Assembly (NCBI GenBank): GCA_028708195.1
Contig: JAQVZK010000061.1
Location: 1-9,979, forward strand
Reading direction: 5' to 3'
DNA: 9,979 nt
DNA from: Desulfovibrio sp.
GTDB taxonomy: Bacteria; Desulfobacterota; Desulfovibrionia; Desulfovibrionales; Desulfovibrionaceae
Of this stretch, positions 1-6,156 are shown piece by piece. The notes beneath the pieces were generated by a model. It searched no databases. It was given only the letters and a program-made list of their open reading frames with translations, and had not been told where the DNA came from. The stretch's first letter is position 1, and each line of letters begins with the position of its first letter. The position numbers and the translations under genes were made by a program.

Positions 1-695
1 TCGCCGTTGTGGGGCGTCACGAGGTCGTAGTGCGCGTCTTCTTCAACGGCGCGCATGAAGGCTTCTGTCAACCCAACGGAAAGATTGAAGTTGTTAAACT
101 CGCCTTCTTTTTCTTTGGCGCGAATAAATTCAAGGATGTCAGGGTGATCCACCCGCAGGATGCCCATATTGGCCCCGCGCCGCGTACCGCCCTGCTTGAT
201 CTGCTCTGTGGCGGTATTGAAGATGCGTAAAAATGATACAGGGCCGGATGCCACCCCGCCGGTGGACCCCACGCGGCTGTCCTTGGGGCGCAGGCGAGAG
301 AAAGAAAAGCCCGTGCCGCCGCCAGATTTATGAATCATGGCCGCGTACTTGACGGCGTCAAAAATCTCTTCAATGGAGTCGCCCACGGGCAGCACAAAGC
401 AGGCAGAAAGCTGCCCCAGATCGGTACCCGCGTTCATGAGCGTTGGCGAGTTGGGCAAGAACTTCCAACTGGTCATGACATCATAAAAATCGCGGGCCAG
501 TTGAGCGCTCTTCTGGCTGGAATCTTTGTATTTTTCTTCTTCAACGGCAATGGATGAGGCCACGCGCCAAAAGAGGTCACGCGGGGTTTCAACAACCTGG
601 CCGTCCAGATTTTTGCGCAGATAACGCTTTTGCAAAACGACTTCGGTATTGGCCTTCAACTGTGGCTGGGGAAGATTTTTTGGCATTTCAGGCAT
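1..695 (-). CDS. nrdJ: Adenosylcobalamin-dependent (class II) ribonucleotide reductase, N-terminal part
   Basis: Partial gene: 231 codons are present and the 3' part lies beyond the left edge. The class II enzyme reduces ribonucleotides to deoxyribonucleotides using adenosylcobalamin as radical source, so it works without oxygen. Seen in the translation: NSPTLMNAG at residues 82-90, LSACFVLPV at 96-104 holding the first redox-active cysteine (C99), SGGGTGFSFSRLRP at 124-137 and GGTRRGANMG near 165-175, all hallmarks of the NrdJ/NrdZ family. Only about 30 residues precede the conserved region, so there is no N-terminal ATP-cone of about 90 residues; allosteric activity control at this end is probably absent (inference). 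The start is ATG at 695 with a weak upstream AAGG; an in-frame ATG at 686 is the alternative. The gene is separated by a hairpin from the upstream same-strand gene, so it is probably transcribed on its own. Confidence 0.95.
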   Translation of the reverse strand, partial: MPEMPKNLPQPQLKANTEVVLQKRYLRKNLDGQVVETPRDLFWRVASSIAVEEEKYKDSSQKSAQLARDFYDVMTSWKFLPNSPTLMNAGTDLGQLSACFVLPVGDSIEEIFDAVKYAAMIHKSGGGTGFSFSRLRPKDSRVGSTGGVASGPVSFLRIFNTATEQIKQGGTRRGANMGILRVDHPDILEFIRAKEKEGEFNNFNLSVGLTEAFMRAVEEDAHYDLVTPHNG

Positions 696-777
696 GGGAG
701 CAGTAACCTTGGCTTGAAGTTGTACATGGCAAAAACGGCCCTGCGGACCAAAGCCAACTATACACGTAAACAGAGCA

Positions 778-806
778 AATAAAAGCCCCATCAAGGAGAG
801 CGTCAA
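778..806 (-). promoter_or_regulatory. Possible sigma-70-type promoter of nrdJ
   Basis: Read on the minus strand, TTGACG (806-801, 5 of 6 to the -35 consensus) is followed after exactly 17 bp by TTTATT (783-778, 4 of 6 to the -10 consensus). Transcription would start near 771, giving a leader of about 75 nt before the ATG at 695. No cobalamin riboswitch is visible: the leader is too short for one and no conserved B12-box was recognised. This is a consensus match only. Confidence 0.35.
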
Positions 807-820
807 GCTAACATGCTGAA

Positions 821-875
821 TTACATTATTTTAGTAACTAGTAAATATTTTTAACGAGTTTGACATATTATGTGA
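821..875. promoter_or_regulatory. AT-rich block with inverted and direct repeats upstream of nrdJ
   Basis: This stretch is far richer in A+T than the surrounding genes. It holds TGACATATTATGTGA (861-875), a 7-1-7 inverted repeat with one mismatch, the heptads TAGTAAC/TAGTAAA as a direct repeat (832-845), and TTAC...GTAA arms at 821-837. Such spacing suits a regulator-binding region for nrdJ. It does not match the known NrdR box cleanly, as the arms are one base too close. The regulator is unknown. Confidence 0.3.
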
Positions 876-917
876 AAGCCCCCACAAGGCGCGTACGTAC
901 AGGCCTTGCGGGGGCTT
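876..917 (-). terminator. Hairpin downstream of the rsm22-like gene, probable terminator
   Basis: Arms 876-890 and 903-917 form a 15-bp stem around a 12-nt loop that contains GTACGTAC. On the minus-strand RNA every position pairs, one as G-U; on the plus-strand RNA that position is an A-C mismatch, so the structure fits minus-strand transcription better. It lies about 20 bp beyond the stop of the gene at 938. The run of U after the stem is short (three), so termination may be incomplete. Confidence 0.6.
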
Positions 918-937
918 ATGAGTCGCAAAAAGTATTT

Positions 938-3031
938 TTACGATTTTTTTCTGCCCTTGTTGTCAGGCCACTGCGGCCTGCGGGAATTTCGCGCGGGAAA
1001 AGGCTGCTGACGCGAAGCCGCGCCGCCATAAGAAGCCTCGTCAGGCGCACCGCCGCCAGGCCGCCGCACAACACGCGCTCCGCTTTTGGCGTCACGCCTC
1101 GCGTCGGGTGACACATGCACTTCAAGCAGACTGCCGGAAGCCAGGCCCTCGGCATTTTCCAGCAGCAGCAAGCCGCAGGCAGCGCAGGCATAGCGGCCCC
1201 GGCCTGCCAGGCCGGGCACTGCAAAGGGGGCGGTCAGCACACGGGCCTGCATTGTGCCTGAGGCTTTGCGCCCCTGCCCTTGCCCTGACAAAGCGTCGGA
1301 CGCAGCGGCAGAAGAAAGCAGCAGGGGTGCCAGGCTCAGGCCGCTCTTGGCAAGCCCGGCCTCGGCTGAAAGGTCCTCAAGCCAACGGGGGGCGTCCTCA
1401 CTGCCAAAGGTAAAGTGGCACCATGTGCGCCCTCCCTGCCTGCCCAACAAGGGACAGTCCGCCTGGTGCGGGCAAGGGGCCAGGGCCGTAAGCCCGCCAT
1501 CCACAGCCAGTTGGCGCAAATCCATAATGGTAGAGCCGCCAAGACGCGTGCCGGGCTCCACAAAAAGCAGCGCGGGACCCGCAGGCTGCCCTGCCCGCCC
1601 CTTGGCAGAACCGTGCGTGCGAAACAGGGGCGCAAGCGTATCCATAAAACGCACAAGCTTTTCCTGGCGGCAGTCGTCGGGCCGTTCTTCCGGGTCCACG
1701 GCATCAGTGTGAACCGTTGCGTGGTCTTGTACGCCGTACGCGTCCATTGCGCCTGCCCGGCCCGCAGGCTCCAGATCATCTTCATAGTCGTCAAGCGAGC
1801 TTGCGCGCCCGCCGCGTTTACCAAAGCGCAGCTCGTTGAGCACGTTGGCCGCACTGACAAGCCAGGGGCGGGAATCCCCGGCCAAGAGGGGCGCGGCCTG
1901 CCGTGCGGCATGCTCCAGCGGCGCGCGCGCCGTCTGCACGGCCCACGGCTGGTGGTACGTCAACGCGGCCACTTCTTTCAGCAGGGTGTGCCCCAAATCC
2001 AGAGGCTGAGACGAGTTGTCCAGAGCCAGCACCTGTATGGGAGCCTGACGCCATTGGGGCCGGGCCAGCCACAGGGCCAGCGGCAAGGTCAGCGGGCCTG
2101 AACCCACATCCAGCAGCAGAGCCTTGCCGCCCTGAGCCACGGCCAGATGTGGATCAGGCAGGGGCATGGCCGCCAGCAAGCGGGTAAGCCGTACCAGATT
2201 CCAGGGCAAAAAGTAGTACAGATAGGCGCTGATAAAGGCCGGGGTGCCCCAATAGGGACGGTCAAGCGCCGCCCGCTCGGTGGTGAGCAGGCGCGACAGC
2301 CGGGCCACATCATCGGGCAGAGAACGCCGGTGGGCGGAACTCAAAGGCCACACACGCGCCAGTACTTGCGGCAGTTGATCAAGAATTTGCCGCGCTTCTT
2401 CCGTCAAGGGCGGAAAGAGCGGTGCCGCCCCGCGCCATACATTGGTATAGGTGGCCGGGCGTGGGGCGCGGGGCATGTCATGGGGCTGAGCCGCCCGGGT
2501 TCTGTCCTGCCTGGTTGCCCGGTCAGAATTGTTCTTTCCAGCGCTTCGGCCGCTGCCAAAGCCTCCGGCCTTGTCGGAATGCGGCGCATTGGGGCGCGGC
2601 TTATCGGAATAGGGACGGCGTGGGCCGCTCCCCTTGCCCCGGCTTTGGTCAGATGTGTTGTCAGACCAGTCCTTGTCGGACCGTCTTTTATCAGACTCCG
2701 GCTTGCCGGGCCTGTCTTTATCCGGGCGGGGCCTGTCGGGCCTGCCGGGCCTGTCGGGCCTGCCGGGCCTGCCGGGCCGCCTCTTATCAGACTCCGGCTT
2801 GCCGGGCCTGCCTTTATCCGAGCGGGGCCTGTCGGGCCGGGAATGGCCTTCGCCGCCCTTATCCTGACCGGGCTTGCCCGTGTGCGAACCGCCGGGCCGG
2901 GGGCCGCCGGGACGTGCCGGTTTATCCGACTTTTTGCCGCGGGGGCTGCCGTCGTCACGCGAACGGTCGGGACGTGAACGGTCCGAACGCGAACGGTCGG
3001 GGCGGGATTTCTTATCGTTCTGGTCTGACAT
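938..3031 (-). CDS. Rsm22-family (METTL17-like) methyltransferase-fold protein with basic disordered N-terminal tail
   Basis: 697 aa. Residues 1 to about 195 are low-complexity, built from R, K, D, P, G and S in RPD/RPG/SDK units; such tails usually contact RNA. The Rsm22 domain follows: a Rossmann SAM motif LLLDVGSGP (305-313), an acidic residue after the next strand (D338), VSAANVLNEL (392-401), EPGTRLGGS (492-500), then APCPHQADCPLL (518-529) and TWCHF (536-540), with a later CAAC (616-619). Rsm22/METTL17 proteins act in small-ribosomal-subunit assembly and the mitochondrial member carries a [4Fe-4S] cluster; C520, C526, C538 and C616 or C619 are the matching candidates here. ATG 3031 follows the TAA of the upstream gene directly, with GGAG at 3040-3037 inside that gene, so translation is probably coupled. 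About 200 residues longer than a bare Rsm22 domain. Whether it methylates anything is unknown. Confidence 0.88.
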   Translation of the reverse strand: MSDQNDKKSRPDRSRSDRSRPDRSRDDGSPRGKKSDKPARPGGPRPGGSHTGKPGQDKGGEGHSRPDRPRSDKGRPGKPESDKRRPGRPGRPDRPGRPDRPRPDKDRPGKPESDKRRSDKDWSDNTSDQSRGKGSGPRRPYSDKPRPNAPHSDKAGGFGSGRSAGKNNSDRATRQDRTRAAQPHDMPRAPRPATYTNVWRGAAPLFPPLTEEARQILDQLPQVLARVWPLSSAHRRSLPDDVARLSRLLTTERAALDRPYWGTPAFISAYLYYFLPWNLVRLTRLLAAMPLPDPHLAVAQGGKALLLDVGSGPLTLPLALWLARPQWRQAPIQVLALDNSSQPLDLGHTLLKEVAALTYHQPWAVQTARAPLEHAARQAAPLLAGDSRPWLVSAANVLNELRFGKRGGRASSLDDYEDDLEPAGRAGAMDAYGVQDHATVHTDAVDPEERPDDCRQEKLVRFMDTLAPLFRTHGSAKGRAGQPAGPALLFVEPGTRLGGSTIMDLRQLAVDGGLTALAPCPHQADCPLLGRQGGRTWCHFTFGSEDAPRWLEDLSAEAGLAKSGLSLAPLLLSSAAASDALSGQGQGRKASGTMQARVLTAPFAVPGLAGRGRYACAACGLLLLENAEGLASGSLLEVHVSPDARRDAKSGARVVRRPGGGAPDEASYGGAASRQQPFPARNSRRPQWPDNKGRKKS
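2447..3031 (-). repeat. Repetitive segment encoding the basic N-terminal tail
   Basis: The first 195 codons of the Rsm22-like gene are internally repetitive. The clearest unit is a 60-bp stretch at 2683-2742 repeated at 2779-2838 (period 96 bp, 32 codons) with four mismatches, encoding RPGKPESDKRR twice (residues 75-85 and 107-117). Between the copies run imperfect 9-bp units (GGCCTGYCG on the plus strand) encoding RPG and RPD triplets. The period is a multiple of three, so copy-number change would keep the frame. Confidence 0.85.
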
Positions 3032-4822
3032 TTATGCTCCAAAGCGCATATGGCGCAAATAGGTCTGATGAAAATTTTCTTCTTCCACAAGAGGCAGCAC
3101 CCGGGATGTTGCGCACAGGCCAGCCAGATTCTCACGCATATGGACGTTTATGGCCAGCAGGGCCGCGCCCTGCAAAGAGGCGTTGCCCACGGCCCGCAAC
3201 CGGGGGGCCAGAGCCGAAGGCAGAAAACCAAGGGTTTGCAGGTCATGAGCGCGCACATGTTCGCCCAGGGCTCCGGCCAGACACAGGGCTTCCACCTGGG
3301 CAGGGGCCAGCCCCGCCGCCGCCAGCAGGCTCTCCAGCGCCAGGGCAAAGGCCGCTTTGACCTTCAGCAGTTCTTCCACATCGGCAGCGCACAGCCACAT
3401 GCCGTGGGGCAAATGCAGGCGTGTGCCACCACTGCCTTTGCCAGCCTCAAGGCCTGCGGCCAGCCTGCGGGCCAGGGGCATGCCCGGGGCGGGTTCAAAA
3501 CCGCCGTCCTCGCGCATGAGGCCCGTGCGCAGCAGCACGGCCAGCAAGGACACATACCCGCTGGCACTGATGCCGCGCGCCCGGTGCGCTTCAGATGTTG
3601 GATCGCAACGCCCATCCCTCAGGGATTGGGCAAAAACTGTCTGACAGGAAGGGCACGGGCATTGCCCGCCGTGCTCTGTCCTGCCATCTTTCTGGTCCTG
3701 CGCAAAAAAATGCGCTGTCAGGCCTGTGGGCGCAAGACTGAAGTCCGTAATCACTCCCGGCCCGGCCAATTGCCCGCACTGCGGGCCAACGCCCTCAAGC
3801 GCCGGGCCCAGGGGCACGCTGCAGAGCAAAAGCCTGCCCGCCGTGTCCACCAGTGCCAGCTCGCCATTGGTGCCAAGGTCGGCGAGCACAAAGGGCCGGG
3901 GCACATCGGCTGCCAGCAAGGCGGCCAGCCCCGCGCTTACGTCGCCCCCCACAAAAGGCGCGGGCAAGGGCGGAATGTACACCGGCGGCAGGCCGACCAC
4001 GTCCACATTTTCGTGCCCGTGGTGTGCGCGCCTGTAGGGCGCTGCGCACAGGCCGTCCACGGGCCTGTCCAAAAGAATGTCCGTCATGGCCGTATTGGCG
4101 GCCACGCACAGGCCCGCGACACGCGCGCTTCCTGCCTGCTCAAGAGAATCCACCACACGGCGCAGGCTGCGGCGCACCAACTGGGACAAAACCCTGCGGC
4201 CCTGCGGCTGCCGGGCCACGGCCAGCCGGGACATGACATCGGCACCGGCACCGGCCTGGGGATTCAAAAAACTGCCTTGGGCCACAATAACCGCTGTACC
4301 TGCCGTGCCATCCCCCGCTTTAGGCACAGAAAGAGCGCGCCAGTACACGGAGGTGGTGCCCAAATCTACCGCCAGAGCAAGGGAAGCGCCCTCTGCGGCG
4401 AAACTGGCTGACAAGGTGTTATTATCCGTCGCCTGCCGCGTGTCCACCATAAAATCAGCCGTGGACGTTTTTTCCAGATCATATGGCAGCGCCAGATTTT
4501 CTGCTGGAAGCTCCAGCTCAAGCGTTGCAGCGTCAGGCACTTGACGGCGGCAAGCCAAACGCCACCCGTCATAAAGCTCGGTTGTTGAAAAAAAATCCAC
4601 TTCGGCAGGCAGGGGGGCCGGAGCATCTGCTACAAAGCGCACCCGGCAGCGGCCGCAGCGGCCCAGCCCACCGCACAACGGCAAGGGGGGCACCAGCCCG
4701 GAAAGCCAGATGCCCCGCGAAAGGCTTTCCCCCGGCGCGGCCTCTACCTCAAGGGACGTTACGCCTGTATTTTCCCCAGAAAGGGGGAGCGTGCTGGCGG
4801 TGAAAAAAAGTTGTAATAGCAT
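3032..4822 (-). CDS. RACo-like [2Fe-2S] ferredoxin/ASKHA-domain protein (DUF4445 family)
   Basis: 596 aa from the chosen start. The N-terminal part is a plant-type ferredoxin with ligands C50, C56, C59 and C91 (CGGLGRCGRC, then WRLACRRQ). A linker leads to an ASKHA ATPase-like domain: phosphate-1 LAVDLGTTS (150-158), GGDVSAG (292-298) and phosphate-2 LADLGTNGE (313-321), then GPALEG and a C-terminal AGALGEH region. Characterised relatives (RACo, RamA) use ATP to drive electrons from the [2Fe-2S] cluster onto an inactive Co(II) corrinoid protein. No corrinoid methyltransferase gene is adjacent, so the partner is unknown. Unusual: an extra cysteine group CPCPSC plus a fourth Cys (C388, C390, C393, C406) inside the ASKHA part. 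ATG 4822 was chosen because GGAG lies 8 nt upstream and the ferredoxin fold begins directly after it; the longer reading from 4975 adds 51 residues that look non-coding and cross the fliM promoter. Confidence 0.85.
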   Translation of the reverse strand: MLLQLFFTASTLPLSGENTGVTSLEVEAAPGESLSRGIWLSGLVPPLPLCGGLGRCGRCRVRFVADAPAPLPAEVDFFSTTELYDGWRLACRRQVPDAATLELELPAENLALPYDLEKTSTADFMVDTRQATDNNTLSASFAAEGASLALAVDLGTTSVYWRALSVPKAGDGTAGTAVIVAQGSFLNPQAGAGADVMSRLAVARQPQGRRVLSQLVRRSLRRVVDSLEQAGSARVAGLCVAANTAMTDILLDRPVDGLCAAPYRRAHHGHENVDVVGLPPVYIPPLPAPFVGGDVSAGLAALLAADVPRPFVLADLGTNGELALVDTAGRLLLCSVPLGPALEGVGPQCGQLAGPGVITDFSLAPTGLTAHFFAQDQKDGRTEHGGQCPCPSCQTVFAQSLRDGRCDPTSEAHRARGISASGYVSLLAVLLRTGLMREDGGFEPAPGMPLARRLAAGLEAGKGSGGTRLHLPHGMWLCAADVEELLKVKAAFALALESLLAAAGLAPAQVEALCLAGALGEHVRAHDLQTLGFLPSALAPRLRAVGNASLQGAALLAINVHMRENLAGLCATSRVLPLVEEENFHQTYLRHMRFGA

Positions 4823-4830
4823 GGGGGTTG

Positions 4831-4834
4831 CTCC
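4831..4834 (-). promoter_or_regulatory. Ribosome binding site fixing the ASKHA gene start
   Basis: GGAG on the minus strand sits 8 nt before the ATG at 4822. No comparable site precedes the earlier in-frame ATG at 4975, so the shorter protein is preferred. Confidence 0.7.
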
Positions 4835-4926
4835 GGCTGTAGCCTGCCTCAAGGGGCACAGGTTGGCAAGAAAAAGCGTAATGCCCCGCCTTTTGGGCCA
4901 CACGCCCTGCCCTGTACTTGTCAAAA

Positions 4927-4942
4927 TGGCCTTTTTCTTGCA
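4927..4942 (+). promoter_or_regulatory. Sigma-54-type -24/-12 promoter of fliM
   Basis: TGGC (4927-4930) and TTGCA (4938-4942) are separated by 7 bp, which puts the invariant GG and GC dinucleotides exactly 10 bp apart as required for RpoN promoters. Transcription would start near 4953, about 43 nt before the fliM ATG. Sigma-54 control of flagellar genes is well known, which supports the call. The bases after TGGC (CT instead of AC) depart from consensus, and no activator site was identified. Confidence 0.6.
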
Positions 4943-4986
4943 TCGTTTGCCGAAGAAGAATACCCGAACCTTCACCAGATATTTTT

Positions 4987-4990
4987 GAGG
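4987..4990 (+). promoter_or_regulatory. Ribosome binding site fixing the fliM start
   Basis: GAGG lies 5 nt before the ATG at 4996. The open frame extends upstream to an ATG at 4918, but that one precedes the expected transcription start and has no such site. Confidence 0.75.
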
Positions 4991-4995
4991 CTGGC

Positions 4996-5976
4996 ATGAA
5001 CAAAGTTTTGGCGCAAGATGAAGTAGATGCCCTGCTGCGCGGGCTTTCTGGCGGTGAAATTGAGAGCGAGGTTGAAGTCACGGAAGATGACTCCGGCATC
5101 GTCGCCTTTGACCTCGCCAATCAGGACCGTATCATACGCGGGCGCATGCCCGTGCTTGAGATCGTCAATGACCGCTTTGCCCGGCTTTGTACCAACGCCC
5201 TTTCCAACTCGGTGCGCAAGCGCGTTGAGCTGAACCCCATATCCATTGATATGACCAAGTTTGGCGAATTCATGCGTTCGCTGCCCGTGCCCACGTCCAT
5301 CAACATTTTCAAGATGGACCCCCTGCGTGGCAACGCCATTATGGTGGTGGACTCGCGGCTGGTTTTTGCTCTGGTGGAAAGCGTATTTGGTGGCGCAGGT
5401 TCGCAGCCCAAGGTGGAAGGACGCGAATTCACCCGTATCGAGCAGGCGGTGGTGGACAAAATCGTCAAAATCGCCCTGGAAAATATGGAAGAATCGTGGC
5501 GACCCGTGCACGACGTGAAGCTTGAGCTGGTGCGCAGCGAGATTAACCCGCAGTTTGCCGCCATTGTGCCGCCAAGCGACGTTGTTGTGGTCATCACCTT
5601 TGAGGTTGAGCTTGATACGGCCTTGGGGTCCATGATTATTTGCCTGCCCTACGCCACCATTGAGCCCATCCGCTCCAAGCTGCACGCCAGCTTTCAGACA
5701 GAAAGGCTTGAGGTGGACCATGCCTGGGTGGCGCGCCTTAAAGAGCGGCTTTTGGAAACGCCCATTGAACTCAAGGTGCGCTTTGGCGGCACCACCATCA
5801 CGGGCAACCAGTTGCTGCGCATGCAGGTCGGTGATGTGCTGGTGCTTGATACGGATCAGGAAGATTTGCTGGACTGCACCGTGGCGGGCGTGTGCAAGTA
5901 TCAGGGCATAGCCGGAACCGTGAAGGCCATGAAATCATTTCAGATTGTCAAAGAAAACGAGCCTCAGTACACGTAA
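4996..5976 (+). CDS. fliM: Flagellar motor switch protein FliM
   Basis: 326 aa, close to the usual FliM length of about 330. FliM forms the middle layer of the flagellar C-ring; it binds phosphorylated CheY and, with FliG and FliN, sets the direction of rotation. Residues 5-14 (LAQDEVDALL) match the N-terminal CheY-P-binding helix. The middle domain (about 45-235) contains KFGEFMRSLPVPTSINIF (88-105) and the FGGAG loop (131-135). The C-terminal SPOA/FliN-like domain spans about 245-318, with ETPIELKVRFG (254-264) and QVGDVLVLD (277-285). The gene stands alone among unrelated neighbours, divergent from the ASKHA gene, and probably has its own sigma-54 promoter and a strong terminator, so it is likely monocistronic. 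No sign of decay. Confidence 0.96.
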   Translation: MNKVLAQDEVDALLRGLSGGEIESEVEVTEDDSGIVAFDLANQDRIIRGRMPVLEIVNDRFARLCTNALSNSVRKRVELNPISIDMTKFGEFMRSLPVPTSINIFKMDPLRGNAIMVVDSRLVFALVESVFGGAGSQPKVEGREFTRIEQAVVDKIVKIALENMEESWRPVHDVKLELVRSEINPQFAAIVPPSDVVVVITFEVELDTALGSMIICLPYATIEPIRSKLHASFQTERLEVDHAWVARLKERLLETPIELKVRFGGTTITGNQLLRMQVGDVLVLDTDQEDLLDCTVAGVCKYQGIAGTVKAMKSFQIVKENEPQYT

Positions 5977-6025
5977 TACGCGGGCGGGCCGCCCCTTTGG
6001 CCTGCACAGACCCATATTTTGCTCT

Positions 6026-6057
6026 AAAAAATGCCCGGTTTACGCCGGGCTTTTTTT
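6026..6057 (+). terminator. Rho-independent terminator of fliM, bidirectional
   Basis: A GC-only 6-bp stem, GCCCGG (6033-6038) with CCGGGC (6045-6050) around TTTACG, is followed by seven T (6051-6057) and preceded by six A (6026-6031). The A run gives a U-tract on the other strand, so the element can also end transcripts of gmhB, which converges from the right. Confidence 0.9.
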
Positions 6058-6066
6058 ATATTTGCC

Positions 6067-6080
6067 TGCACCCAGGTGCA
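6067..6080. repeat. 14-bp inverted repeat between fliM and gmhB
   Basis: TGCACC and GGTGCA flank a CA spacer, a perfect palindrome apart from the centre. It lies between two convergent genes just past the terminator, so a role as an operator is unlikely. It may be a secondary hairpin for transcripts from the minus strand. Function unknown. Confidence 0.5.
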
Positions 6081-6156
6081 CCAAAATAAAAATTTTAGGG
6101 GGCAGCGACGCGGGAGAGTGTCCCTCCCCACAAAAACTCCCCTTCTCCCACGCGGG

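Noticed and set aside
696..777. Cobalamin riboswitch before nrdJ
   Set aside because: A B12-dependent enzyme made this worth looking for, but the leader is short and I found no B12-box or the expected multi-helix arrangement.
2147..2977. 276-codon plus-strand frame and a 312-codon neighbour frame with repeats
   Set aside because: Both are opposite the Rsm22-like gene, and their GPVGPAG or CRACRACRA runs are the antisense reading of the RPG/RPD codon repeats, not collagen-like or metal-binding proteins.
3050..4411. 453-codon open frame on the plus strand
   Set aside because: It is antisense to the ASKHA gene. Its predicted protein is rich in Q, G, R, A and H with no domain, as expected when a GC-rich gene is read backwards.
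4919..4924. TTGACA on the minus strand as -35 box of the ASKHA gene
   Set aside because: The hexamer is perfect, but no -10-like sequence lies 16-18 bp downstream (GTGGCC at 17 bp), so a promoter cannot be supported.
4823..4975. N-terminal extension of the ASKHA protein from ATG 4975
   Set aside because: The 51 extra residues are basic and unlike the family, lack a ribosome binding site, and overlap the fliM promoter. ATG 4822 has GGAG at 8 nt and begins just before the ferredoxin fold.
4918..4995. Longer FliM starting at 4918
   Set aside because: This ATG lies upstream of the -12 element and of the expected transcript start. The canonical FliM N-terminus begins at 4996 with a proper ribosome binding site.
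5977..6025. GC-rich GGGCGGGCCGCCC segment after fliM as a terminator
   Set aside because: The arms overlap with almost no loop and no T-run follows; the strong terminator is at 6026-6057.
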